Below are positions 10,541 to 22,599 of a stretch of DNA of 64,000 nt, in pieces. The stretch's first letter is position 1. Each line of letters starts with the position of its first letter. The translations under genes were made by a program, and so were the position numbers. The notes beneath the pieces are model-generated. The model searched no databases. It was not told the origin of the DNA and worked only from the letters and a program-made list of their open reading frames with translations. Source of the DNA: Viscum album (lineage: Eukaryota > Streptophyta > Magnoliopsida > Santalales > Viscaceae); contig OY728143.1 in the NCBI GenBank assembly GCA_963277665.1, forward strand, positions 1,120,710,110 to 1,120,774,109, written 5' to 3'.

Positions 10541-11146
10541 ATTTGGTAAACGGTTTCGAACTCCAACTTTTTGGGATGATGTAGGGGAAAGGAAGCTGAT
10601 GAGACCAGAATTGGTATAAGAGATAGCAGAAAAAGTTCAGTTGATTTAGAAGCACAAGAGAATAGCTTAGAGTTGGCAGAAATGTTATGCGGATAACAGG
10701 AGGAAAGATATTTCTTATGAGGTAGGTGATCATGTTTTTCTCAAAGTTTCTTCATGGAAAAGTGTGATGCATTTTGGAAAGAAAGGAAATATGAGTCTGA
10801 GGTTCATTAGAACTTATGAAATCCTAGAGAAAGATGGATCAGTTTCATACAGAGTGGAATTACCTCCATGTTTTTCCCAGGTACACAATGTTTTTCATGT
10901 TTCAATGTTGAGAAAGTATATATCAGATCCATCTCTAATATTTTGAGCCCAGACGTAGTTCAGTTAGAAGAGAATCTCTTTTATGAGGAACAACCCATCC
11001 ATATTCTTGACCGTAGATAGCATGTGTTGTGGAATAAGGTAATTCATCAGGTGATGGTTATGTGGAAAAAGGATATGGTTGAAGAGGGAATGTGGGAATC
11101 TGAAAATTCTATGAGGGATAAATACCCCTATTTATTTTATAAGTGA
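10540..11146 (+). pseudogene. E2 integrase C-terminus and chromodomain
   Basis: The segment reads GKRFRTPTFWDDVGERKLM, then HFGKKGNMSLRFI and SYRVELPP, HNVFHVSMLRKYISDPS, and after a stop LEENLFYEEQPIHILD. The end reads MVMWKKDMVEEGMWE and MRDKYPYLF, the short chromodomain form typical of plant chromoviruses, thought to guide insertion to particular chromatin. The terminal stop is TGA at 11144-11146, 40 bases before the 3' LTR. Confidence 0.88.
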
Positions 11147-11171
11147 ATAAAATTGCGAGGACACAATTCCC

Positions 11172-11186
11172 AAAATGGGGGAAGGA
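11172..11186 (+). other. E2 polypurine tract
   Basis: aaaatgggggaagga directly abuts the TGTAACATCC start of the 3' LTR and is the expected plus-strand primer. The E7 equivalent is at 55905-55918. Confidence 0.88.
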
Positions 11187-12836
11187 TGTAACATCCCAAG
11201 TAAATAACAAATAATTCATTTTCATTTTATTAATATTTTTGAATTAAATATTAATTTTACTTTAATGGGTTTCATATGTTGGATGGCGTACCTGATACGC
11301 AACAACGTATTACTTTGAAATCTTACATTGCACAATTATACTATAATAATATTATTTTAAATGTTTGTTAACGCCTAGACGTTGTACTGGAGGGAATGAA
11401 TAGAAATAACTAAAATATGATTATATATATATTTTAAATGTTTTTACATTTATCCAATAAATGTTAGAGGCCTAAAATGTGAATGAATCCAATTTTATAC
11501 ATAAATACTCTAATATTCACTAAAAGGTCGATTTATCACTTTTTGATGGTGAACTCCCTTTAAATATAGTTTTGGTCACTCTTATACATTCTATTGGACC
11601 AAATAAAATTCTTATTTAGAATTGGGACATCAAAATTAACTATGTGTATGTTTTTGTTATTTCTCCAATAAAGTTCATTTATTTAAATGAATAGTGGATA
11701 TTGTTGTATTTTAATTCAAAACCTCATTTTTAATCTAATTTATTTATATGGTTAAATTATATTTATATGGTTAAATTATATTTTAAATTTTTTGAAAGTG
11801 TAATTAGAATATATTTTTACAATTTAATCCAATTGTGGTCCTTGGAATTAATTACACTTTTGAAATTCGACATAAACAAGTGTCAATCTTTTGATAGATA
11901 TTGTTTCTTAAAAGCATGATATTTGTTTTGACAACGGGAATTAATTAGACAATCCATTAATGCCACTTATATGTTTTGAATTTTGTAAAATAGACATAAT
12001 TTTTGAATTCAGAATATTAAATATTGCTTAGGGTGAATTTTTGGTATTTTTTTGAAAAACTTCAATTTTTGATGAATAGTGAAACAATTAAGTGGTAGTT
12101 AAAAAAACTATTTTTTTCATTTAAATGAAATTTTACTGCTTCTGTGAATTGAATTTTAAAAATCCAACATACATGGTTGTCATTAGTAAGTAAAATTTGG
12201 TTCAATGGGATGAAAATATTTTTTGGAAAATAGTAACTTTTAGCTTTTATTAACCGCGATTAAAGATAATTAGTGTAATTTAATGTAAAAATAATGTTAT
12301 AATAATATGAAATTACCGTTACACATGTCCTAATCTTATTGGATGAGTCTTTTCCCACCATGAAAAACCACAGGCCCATTTTGGGACCCCATTAATCCAC
12401 TTGGGTAAGATAATGACATTAATACCTTTTTATTTAAATTAAAAATAAAAATGTCACAAACATGTATTTTTTTACTAAAACAATTTTTACATGGGGTTAT
12501 ATAATTGATATATTTGACTATAAAAATTAATTAGAAATATAAAATGATTTCCTACATCTTGGTAATTTTTTTATAATTTTTAGACATCAAATAAATACAA
12601 AATTTTATGACACAATGATGATGCAGTGTTTACGTCATTATTGAACAATTTAAATAAATAAGAAGATATTGTTTAAAACAATATCCAACACTTGTCCAAT
12701 TATTAATTTATGATTTTATTTAGAACATGGTCCACCTTATCTACAACTTTAATGTTATTTGGACATTTAGAAACCGAAAAGCATTATATAATAAAATAAT
12801 ATTTTCAAGCTTTCCAAAAGAGACCCTCCGCTCCCT

Positions 12837-12844
12837 TATAAAAA
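12837..12844 (+). promoter_or_regulatory. TATA box of E2 3' LTR
   Basis: TATAAAAA followed by GACCCC, aligned with 4329-4336. Confidence 0.68.
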
Positions 12845-13559
12845 GACCCCACTTACTACCAATTTCACACACTTCTCAAGCCCTTTGGCTCGTCCAACCT
12901 CTACTCAAATAAGCTCCCAATATCCCTATATTTACCATAGAAGCCTTACCATAGGCATAATGCACTTTAAGAAACCCTTTTGGTTCAAACCAATGGATGA
13001 TACCCGGTTTAAAGGTAACATCTTCTCTTATGTTCTTTTTTTTATTTTGCTTCTCCAACCCCCTAAACACTTTTTATTCATTTCTTTTGTAAAAACACTA
13101 GAATATTAAATATAATAGGATGTTGTTATGAGAGGGATTTGAGCTACACTTACACACATATCCATCTAATGGGTGAAGAACATAGTGTTTCTGTGGACGG
13201 TGAACTACTGGCTCATGAAACGATGATTGTTCAATTATCTCCTACCGCCTATCATGATGGCCACTAATATGTCATTGTATTTATATATGAAATATATTAT
13301 GTTTATTTTTTCCTTATTCTTCTATATTTCTCATTTATGGAACACCATTATGGTTTTCACAATGGGTAAACGTGGTAATTTCATTTTAGGAAGTGCGGAC
13401 TACCGCCCCCACAAAGTGATTTGAATTGTTAATTCCATATGTGGGACATATAAATGATGGAGTTAATAATATTATATATGATATTATATAGTAATTATAA
13501 TATACCTCTATATAATAATGGTTTCATTACATTAAATGTGAAATAGAAATGAAAGTAGT

Positions 13560-13595
13560 GTTCATGCGTATGTACGGTTTACCGTCTCCATGAAT
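13560..13595 (+). other. Hairpin 1, E2 3' LTR copy
   Basis: gttcatg at 13560-13566 faces catgaat at 13589-13595, leaving one G-T pair at the base of the stem. Confidence 0.5.
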
Positions 13596-14450
13596 GGTGC
13601 ATTTCATTTATTACCTTCAAATGTTATGTACTATTATAAATAAATATTATACTGAATAAATATGATATATATTATATCTACATCATGAATATAATTCTGG
13701 AGATAATGGATATTTTACCACACAAACAACATGTAATTATAAGAAGTTTATTTTTTACTAAAGTACCCAATATCGAAAAAATGACTATTACTAACATAAA
13801 TGATTAAATAATGTTCATAACATGGTAATAAGTGATATAAAAGGGTTAATGAACTTGAAAAAGGTTCTTATGTAATTATAAATTAACTTTTGTTTATTAT
13901 TTAAGAGATTAATGAACGATTGAGTCAAGTCAGACACGAGGTAAGGGACTTCGTCTCAATCTCCTTTCATTGAGCCATATTTTGTTTTAATAAAATAAAT
14001 TATTTTATACACTGTATAAACAACTTTTAATTTTCATTTCATTAAAAGGGAATCTTTTTCTATGACGCGTTTTAATAAATTACAAAAATGATTATTCTTT
14101 TAACGCATGCAGTGACAACGACCTTTCCGTCGCCGCGAGCATTACTTGATCTTGGGCTTCCTTAAAAAGATGTAATGTTTTTAAAAGGAAAAATAAATAC
14201 CATATACTGTATTATGTATTTTGGTATTGAAAATGGTATTGAAAATGGATTTTTTATGACAATATATTTAATTTTTATATTGGTATTGAAATGTGTAAAT
14301 GTTTTCATTCCTTTATATTTGTTGTATGTGTTTTGATTTTATAATGGTACTTGGACATTTGACGGGTGGTTACACGATGAACCAAATGACAGGCAATGTC
14401 GTGATAAACCAGGACGAGTGTTTACGTTATAACCTCCAATGCATTGGGTA

Positions 14451-14520
14451 TGGAAGTCGCCCATATGGCTATTCCATTTAGTGACATGTGTGGAAGTCAA
14501 CCGTATGGTTATTCCATTTA
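14451..14520 (+). repeat. 30-bp direct duplication in E2 3' LTR
   Basis: Units at 14451-14480 and 14491-14520 both start tggaagtc and end attccattta. They match the pair at 5942-6011. Confidence 0.8.
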
Positions 14521-15039
14521 AGTATGTTTATGTTCCAAGTTACCTTTATATGTTATGTATTCTTTATATGGGTTTTATGGTGATATTTTGGTTACAAAAT
14601 GGTAATAAATGATATTTTATTCATTGAAGAGTATTTACTACTTCATATAGGTGAAAATTATTACTTATGATTAGGTATTCATTGATTACTTGTTGTTTTG
14701 AAAAACTAACAGCTTCCTTATTTATGTATTCCTTACTGAGATTTTTATGCTCATACCATGTTTCTGAAATGTTTTTCACAGGACATAAAGTGGAATAGGG
14801 TCAAGGATGGGATCAAGTAAAGTCATGTTGTCTAAAACATGGAACTGGACATGACTCATTTATTCAAGAGTTTTTATTTTATGAAAAAAAAGGAAACTGA
14901 GTAGAGGTGTCTACTTTGTAACATTTGAGATGTAATAGTTATGGCCTAATTCTCTATAACTCTAAACCTGAAAAGATCCTCGATGTGAATTATTCATTTA
15001 ATTCAAGATTATGTAATTCTTTAAGGCTGGGTCCTTATA

Positions 15040-15044
15040 TTATT
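15040..15044. repeat. Target site duplication of E2, right copy
   Basis: ttatt directly after the LTR end, identical to 2696-2700. Confidence 0.9.
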
Positions 15045-16050
15045 ACTTGGATTCCATGGTCTAGTGACACCATGGATCCGGCCCCTATGGTCTGCCACAT
15101 AACTAGACAATGTGGTCGTGGGATGACACTTCACTATACAGTGTGGTCGTGGATCACATGACCTCACTATACAGTGTGGATGTGGATTGCTTGATACAGA
15201 TGGATGTATGGTGTGACCCTGTGACTTGATTGTTTACTCGTTATAGCATCCCTGTTATGAGATAACTCTCTTTTGCTAGTAGCCTTAAGGTATGATCAAT
15301 TTTACATTACAGTAGACTTATTCCATGGGCATATGCACATACATACCATATTTTTACACGTGCTAGAACCTTTTTTGAATTGTTATTAGATCTATATATA
15401 CCTAGGTGGTTGCTTTCTAGAATGTTTATCTAACAACCTGTTTGGGCCTCCATGGGGACCTAAAAAATTATATGGTTTTAGGTGAAGATCGAGGAAAGCA
15501 CCCTTATATAGGATCTTCATTGTGGCATTGATGCATGGGAGCCTAAGGCGAATAATATCATTCAAATTATTGGATACCTTTTGGGATTTTTTTGTGATAC
15601 TTGTATTGAATATCCATGTAAAGTTCTGGCTATTTTCAAGACTCTTGTACCCTAAGAATCATTTTATATACGAGACACTTTTGGTTATTGATATGTATAT
15701 TCCTATCTTCCTATATTACAATAAGTTGTCTACTGTTTGTTTCTCTTTCGCTATTGCCTGTTTTTGTATTCTAATGTGATTCTCTGTTAATTAGGGCATA
15801 GTCTCCCCATTGACTCAACTAGGCCCTCACTGGTAGTCGGCAGCCTCTTGCATTTGGGGAGCTGAACTTGAGGCCCTGTGACCATCCGGGATCAGAGCAC
15901 CATTTTGAGTGGCATACGGTTTCAGGATTTTTCAACTAATTTGAAGGAACATTTTCATTTTCCTTTCTATAAAATCTTTTCAGCTAGGCTATAATCCGAG
16001 TTAAAAAAGCATATGATCATATTACATGATACCACATAACCTGCATTCCA
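15045..16050 (+). repeat. E1 3' LTR, resumed after E2
   Basis: Non-coding sequence continuing the LTR cut at 2700; the composition and ggtctag-type words match the left side. It contains a three-unit tandem repeat (15111-15199) and, at about 15795-15935, a block (gggcatagtctccccattga, then gtagtcggcagcctctt) found in reverse complement in both E4 LTRs. The right edge is uncertain, because minus-strand RT sequence (E3) begins by about 16150. Confidence 0.55.
15111..15199 (+). repeat. Three-unit tandem repeat, 25-33 bp
   Basis: Units at 15111-15141, 15142-15174 and 15175-15199 each start tgtgg(t/a)(c/t)gtgg and end (c)tatacag or gatacag. They differ by small indels. Confidence 0.85.
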
Positions 16051-16149
16051 TTTCCACATTCTTGGGTGATGCCTAAGAAACAATCACTACAACCTTCAAT
16101 GGGTCAACTACCAAACCATATATAGACCCCACATGCCATAGTAAATTCA

Positions 16150-17150
16150 AATATGAGGTCCAAAACATATTGTTTGGAAATTATTTGTAGAGATAGTGGT
16201 GTTGAAGATCCTACTAGATGACTCTGAGATGATCAAAATGATTCTCTAATGATGTTGAGTGGATAAATATGTATTTGATAAAAAAACTATAATATATAAA
16301 TGGAACTCATTGATCACATAGTTCATGATCCCCATGAACAGAGATATAGTATTAGTGACACTAAATGCATGACCATGAAATCAATATTCTTGTACCTTCT
16401 TTTCCAAGATTTAATCTCAATATATCTATACTTCACATTGGACTTGTGATATCATGATTGTATATCGATCATGGAGAACCAACTAGCACACCTACACAGG
16501 TCCAAAAGACCATCGATCATAAGATGATGATATTGACTCTTTATTATCACTTGGTTCAACCTTGGTTAGCCTATGAAGAACCTCATACTAACATAATACA
16601 TTTTAGAAAATAACACTAGGCAACCCCTTAGGGGTACAAATATTTAGGTGAATTATTTTATACATTAGATCTTCCACCAGAATCCTTAGATAGTTCAACT
16701 CAAAGGGTGTCATGTTATAAGGATCCAATGATATTCGAGAATCACTGAGTTATAGATCAATCATGAACTCGATATCTCATTGAGGGGTAGTGACAAAAAC
16801 TCCTTTGGTAAATCATCCATGAACAAACTAAAAACTATAGAAGACACATATACCACATCCTCTACTAATTCCACTAAAATATTAGTGATCAATGAAATAT
16901 GGGGTTACACACATTGATTGTACACCTGATATGCACACTCTCCATTAAAAACCACACACTGGCCATCCACATACAAGAACATGATCCTCATCTAAAATAT
17001 GTCGATAATATAATGAGTTTGATACAAAAAATTAATTCATTGAATAACATTGTATAAATGTATTTATAGAAATAAAATATCCACACATGAATGATGTGGA
17101 ACCATTATCATTATACATACCAATATCACACCAGAAAAGATAGTCTAGCC
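16150..17150 (-). pseudogene. E3: protease-RT remnant of a Ty3/gypsy element
   Basis: Read on the minus strand, from right to left. At about 17090-17125 it gives YNDNGSTSFM, the decayed DSGSTHSF protease site. At 16800-16860 FSLFMDDLPKEFL matches the REFPDVFPEELPG linker. At 16690-16780 DIEFMIDL and then ISLDPYNMTPFELNYL match the EFTIDLVPGT and PYRMAPAEL blocks before the RT. At 16400-16480 there are traces of KIDLRSGYHQL, and at 16270-16380 of FMDLMNRVF and VVVFIDDIL. Stops are frequent. RNase H and integrase, expected further left, are absent, so the element is truncated against E1 LTR sequence. It is older and more decayed than E2. Confidence 0.75.
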
Positions 17151-19000
17151 TCTTTTTGGGGTAGTCAGCACCCTAGCGTGAGGTGCCTATCTACATCTAG
17201 ACCCATGTAATGCAATAGAGTGGGTGTATTAAAAATGAATGTGAATATAGAGAAGATTTCACTAAAAAATAGTGGTACACTATAAATTAATTGTAACTCA
17301 GATGAACTCTGGACCCTCTCATGTTACTGCCTCTGCTACCAATAACTCACCATATCCATATCCTCCACATCTTAGACGATGGAAACCTCTTTGAAAATGC
17401 TCCGTTTAAGTTCACATATCATGAAGATCATCCAAGGATAAGCCTCTACCATCCACATCCACTATGGATGGATAGTAATACTTATTATCCTACTAATGGA
17501 ATGTCTTCACTGGTAAATATTGTGGAGAATTATACTAAACCAATCCACTTATACTAAAGTAATCACAATAATCCACAGGTCGCTAGTACCAACGATCACT
17601 AGGATCCCCTCAAACAAAACAAACTGCTCATAATTCCATAGGAAGTGCACAAAAACCACTAGATTTTGAAGGATTATATGTAAATAGCTAAATTTGAATC
17701 CCTACTTTTTTGATACTCGAATTTCTCAGTTTTTGAGAATAACCTATTTTAAATATTACCAGTGAGGAACCATTCTAGTTCATGTATCATTGAAAAAACA
17801 TCATTAGTTCATCCACTAAAATATATCTATCTTAATTTTGACCTCTATAAACATTTTCAATATAAATGGATCATATTAATATTAGATATAATGATGGATC
17901 ACCTAATAAATATTCCTCATGTGAGAATACTCATTTGAAAAATAATTTTGGAAAATAATAGAATTTTTATGAAAATGATTTCATGGTCCTAGGAAAAAAT
18001 ATTTTCCTACTAATGGGAGACTAAATCTTGAGTATTCAAAACCTCCATGGTTTATAATAAGAACTCTTCCTGGATTTCCTTTTAATGCTTAAGCATGAAA
18101 CATATACATCCTTACACTGACTGAAGTATAGTTTCCACCACTATCATGCAGCTCCATAAATTTGAGTGACATCAAAGGGGAAAAGTATCTTATCAGTGAG
18201 TAGATACAACTTAATGGAATCTCCAGATTCTCTATCCAACTCTATGTGTCCAAAAAAAAAAAAATACCCTCACACATCCCTAAATTCTACTTCATAATAT
18301 CTCACAACTTACTTTTTCATTTATCATCGCACTCTGCTAGATTAACCTCTAGTGATCAACCAGTAATCCCATAGAACATCTACTTCATAAAACACACACA
18401 TATGATGACCAAGATGAATCTCTTAAAAGAGAACAAATGATTTCCTAATCAAAGTAGTATGAAATTTTATTAAGATTCATTTTAATTTACTTAATTGATT
18501 TTAAACATAAAAAAACTACAAAAATAATTCATAAACACAAATAATCATGATGCATGTACACTCCTAGGTCTCTACCATACAAATAGTTCCACCTCACATG
18601 GTCAATCAATATACTCAGAGTCCTTGAAATAGATCTTAGGGTGCCAGAGAATCCCATATCCATGTTGGTATCCCTAGACTATGTCCCACATCATTGTCAA
18701 TTACCACTATTTTTATAGGAACCAATCTAATCCTCATTATCTATAACTCCAAACAACATCCTATCTCTCAAACATAAACTTTTAGACAACTCATTCTTAA
18801 CCCCTAGCCACTAATGATACTGAAATTTGGGGAGAGTTGAAATGACACATTAGATCCACCTCAAGTATTCCTTTGGTTGGCGACAAGCGCTGAGGTTATG
18901 AAAATCTAACATATGAGATGCATAAAATTTTATGACAAAAATACGATAGGAGATATGATGAATCAACATAAGTAAAACCCTGAAATAATATATAATAAAT
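17150..19000. other. Unassigned stretch, possibly E3 gag and 5' flank
   Basis: No convincing protein match. Sense-strand (minus) Gly/Arg/Ser-rich coding such as GSRGSNMRGSR near 17300 could be the linker after gag zinc knuckles, and the position upstream of the E3 protease fits gag. The plus-strand open frame at 17321-17557 has no recognisable motif and is not called. A short A-run lies at about 18252-18264. Confidence 0.3.
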
Positions 19001-22000
19001 CCAAAAATCATCCAATAATGCGAATAAAAAAATACTAATACATATAAATAACTCTAATATAAATTACCAAAAGCGAGGCTAAAGCAACAACATAACAACA
19101 ATATAAATTTATAAACTATTAATGTCATGAATAGTCTATGTATTCCTCATGGAAACTAAATTCTTTTATACACATAAGGTGATCATTCAGGAAATAACAA
19201 TATGGAAATGAGTGATCCTATATTAATGAATCCCTTCAACAATATGGATCACTAAAAAAATCATTTCATGTATAATGACATAATATAGAGAATATATATT
19301 GATGATACCCAACACATCCTTCCAACTAATTTACCATACTCACACCCCAATGCCAAAAGTCTGGGGGATCCTTATTCTTCTATATACCATTACAACATAT
19401 CACATATCATCCAGCTCATAGAAACATAGGCAATCAAACCACATCACATTTCATAGTTTTGGTATTGTGAACATGAATGACATTAACCTCATTCCATTAT
19501 CTTACCTGGCATGACCCCAAAATAATCCATCTCATCAAATATAACCCAATGATAACTAGTCTATCACATCACATTACATCATAAATAAGAATTGGATCAT
19601 TTGACTTTTTTCAATCACAAACCATCCATGTCATCATATCGTTGAAGATGATGTGTGGAAGAGTGGGTATCCGGCCATCCATCCATCGACCAGGATGTTA
19701 GGAAAACACAAATATATATTTATATAGCTTTATGCACATTTTTTTATGTGTCTAAGAAAAATATATAAATCAAATTGAGTATCAAATTTATATGTATGAA
19801 ACATCCCATCTGGGGTGCCACATACCAGTGCCTCAGGCTAGAAAGTCATGCGACCTCAAGTCTAAATACTCATATGCTAGAGGCTGTCGACTACTAGAGA
19901 TGATCTAATGTCAATCATGGGGAGACAATACCCTCTTTATCAAATCATCACAACATAATAAGAAATTAAACAATATCCAGATACTCTATCCAATAACCAA
20001 ACCATACCAATTTCACATGATGGAAAAAATATTAAAAAAATATCCAAAACCAAAAAATATATATTTCATTCCAAAATTCTTTTCAAGTGTCATTATTCAA
20101 AAAAAATATTGACACTAAAAACTCCCTGGAGGGTCTCAAACTATATATGATTCCCTCAAACACACTCCATCCCAACTGAAACATCTAACATCAGACTCCT
20201 TCCCTTATCATTTCATCCGATCATGAAGACTATTTGGGTACCGATTAGGCATCCCCGGTAGGTTTTGAGTATAAATCACTTGGCCAAAACCATTAATATC
20301 TATAAAAATCCATTAAATAATAGTGTGTTTATTTGTATAAATAATTAAAAACAATAAATAAAGTAAACCTTTTACATATATACAATTAAACTTTTTATAA
20401 CCACATAAAACCATGGGTTCAGGAGGACACTCGAACCATAATACCAACATTAGCCCTTGATGGAGTCTCATCCTTAAAAAAATATCATGGTTCTCAATTA
20501 TCATTTCATTTCAATTAATCTTATAACTAAATTTATACTCTTTACAATTCCAACATTTTGGTACTAGAACTCCATGTTTGGGACCCCATGGGTATTTGAA
20601 GAATAAGGTTGTTTCATACAACTTATTTTTCAGAAAATGCGACAATTAGAATTTTGAATCACCAGTATGTGCCCCAATGTATTTTATAAAACAATCACAC
20701 ATGTGTGATTTTTAAGTAGGAGTATGTGTCCTACATAAATTTATCACTGTTGGATTTTGATGAAGCAATCCTTTACAACACATTTTTAACAATCACTCAA
20801 AAAAGAAACATATATCATGTAATTAAAGATTCAAAAACCTTAATTTTTTAACACCATATCACTCCATGGTACCATAACAATTTATAATGATAATTGTGAT
20901 TTTGTAATTTAATTACTAGAAATAATATTTTCAATTCAATATTTAACATTTTCAATGTTCAATTCATATATCCCATTAACCCATTATGTTTATCTAAAAT
21001 GTCTCATAATCTCCATTGTAATTTAATTTATATCACATTAATTGACTAATTACACAATCCCAAAATCCCATTAAATTTATTAGTCACAATATTCCAATAA
21101 TTAATTTACTAATTAATTAAACCAAGTTTCAATAATTTCAATTACCCCAATTTATCCCAATTCAATATCACATGGAAATTAATTAAATAAATTCAATAAT
21201 AAATAAAATTTATTAATTTTTTCAATATATAATTTCACCATTACATACATGAAATTATATCAATAGTATTGGATTTTCACATTTGACCACCTCCCTAATG
21301 ATTTCCAATGAATCATTTCCAATGGATATCCTTAATTTGTAGCAGGACAACCAAGATCATGATGAAGGAAGAGATATATATTGTTAACATTGATAAATGA
21401 ACAATTGGATTAGATATAAAAAAACATAGATTAATATTTACCTCAAATTATATAAAACATCCCATAAAATTATGAGAAAATGAAAATAGAGTGGCGGGAA
21501 ATTTATCTTGATGGGAATGTCTTACCAAAAGTGGTGCATATCTGCAATCTGAGATTAAAATATCCATGAAAAGAGGTTGGAAATCCATAGATTCCATTTG
21601 GTATCCTCAAATTAAGATATAAATACTTTTATGAGTAATATATTGGGTAAGGGATAAAAATTGGGGGCATTATTTTTTTAAAATGTTTTGCATGTTTAAA
21701 TATCTGTGATCACAGTTTGTTGCTTAGGGCACACAGTTTCATGTAACGGTGCGTATAACCGTAGTCCTTATCTCAATGTCCACAGAGTAAATTATAATAG
21801 GTAACAAGGGTTTTCAAACCATATGTTAACAATTAAATTCCAATATTCTTAGGGTTACATTATTTTATAGAGTATGACACACTGTTTGACAAAAATAGGA
21901 GTCAATATTCCACTTCCTAAAACCCTTCTACAATTTTAAAATTTTAAAAAACAATATACACAAGGTATCACCAAATAATGGAATAATAAATAATAAAAAT

Positions 22001-22054
22001 GCATAATTGAAAAAAAAATCTCAAAAATTATCCAAATAATTGTTGGGATCTTAA
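19000..22054 (-). repeat. E4 3' LTR (left copy, minus-strand element)
   Basis: The segment aligns in the same orientation with about 26680-29700. Shared stretches include tcaatcatggggagac... near 19914 against 27340, ccatg...gaccc...gggtatttgaag near 20572 against 28018, and tgaacaattggatt near 21400 against 28865. The right edge is set where, in sense, a purine-rich aagttgggaga is followed by the LTR-like cattaagatcccaaca. The left edge is uncertain by several hundred bases. Confidence 0.6.
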
Positions 22055-22141
22055 TGTCTCCCAACTTATAATAGTCATCCTACAAATTTACACCCAAACA
22101 CCTCTAAACTAATGAGTATAAAAAATTGGGCCACTAATCCC

Positions 22142-22520
22142 TCATCTCTTCTTGTATCCCCCATAGTTCCTCCTAAACATGGCCCTATTTACAGAATACA
22201 TGAATGAATTAGATAAAAGTTTCCCAAACACATCCACACTATTATCCAACAGACATATCAGATGCTCCTCAGATGATACATCGATCTCCAACTCAACATC
22301 ATACACATCGATCACATCTGAAGTGTTGGGGTGATACTGCTGAATTTGTGACACATGAAAAATGTCATGCATCAAAACAAAGTAATATGAATGATACAAT
22401 ATTAATTTTACTATCCTAATTCTCCCCATATCATCAAACAACCCAACAAACTTTAGTGCTAAATTTGCATATCACTATATCCTGTGGTGACCCATTCCAA
22501 GTGAAACACAAAGGAACACA
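22142..22520 (-). pseudogene. E4 integrase C-terminus and chromodomain region
   Basis: On the minus strand, sequence near 22440-22480 gives LALKFVGLFDD, cognate to LSPKYIGPFEI of other elements. The open frame 22142-22441 then reads MHDIFHVSQIQQYHPNTSDV, the conserved (N/D)VFHVSQLRKY.PDPSHV block, followed by an acidic EEHLICLLDNSV stretch and a decayed chromodomain (MFRRNYGGYKKR). It lies about 90 bases from the 3' LTR edge, as expected for the end of pol. Confidence 0.82.
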
Positions 22521-22599
22521 CGATCACTATATAAAAACTCTAGGTGTCATAAAAAATCTCCCCCTAAAATCACCCACTACAATAACCATATATAATAAA

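Larger units (their letters stand above)
13015..14781 (+). other. Putative LTR-leader intron (3' LTR copy)
   Basis: TTTAAAG|GTAACA at 13015 and TTTTTCACAG ending at 14781 frame a 1.77-kb segment. The acceptor is preceded by CTTACTGAG and a T-rich run, as expected of a plant branch site and pyrimidine tract. This copy keeps the acceptor AG that the 5' LTR lost. Confidence 0.42.
2701..15039 (+). mobile_element. E2: full-length, dead Ty3/gypsy (Tekay/Del-like) retrotransposon
   Basis: A 12.3-kb element with LTRs of 3829 bp (2701-6529) and 3853 bp (11187-15039), a Met-type primer binding site, gag-pol of about 1490 codons in the usual gypsy order, a polypurine tract and a perfect 5-bp target duplication. 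It is inserted into the older E1 LTR. The two LTRs are clearly homologous over their full length but carry many substitutions and small indels, so the insertion is old. Stops and frameshifts in every domain make it non-autonomous. LTRs are unusually long relative to the 4657-bp interior. The Tekay/Del assignment rests on LTR length, primer type and chromodomain form, and is inferred. Confidence 0.95.
11187..15039 (+). repeat. E2 3' LTR
   Basis: The right partner of 2701-6529, with the same TGTAACATCC start and CCTTATA end. It keeps the TATA box (12837), the donor-like site (13015), hairpin blocks (13560 and 13937), the 30-bp duplication and an intact TTTTTCACAG at 14772-14781. A short local duplication of ttatatggttaaattata lies near 11743-11780. 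No gene is supported inside it. Confidence 0.93.
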
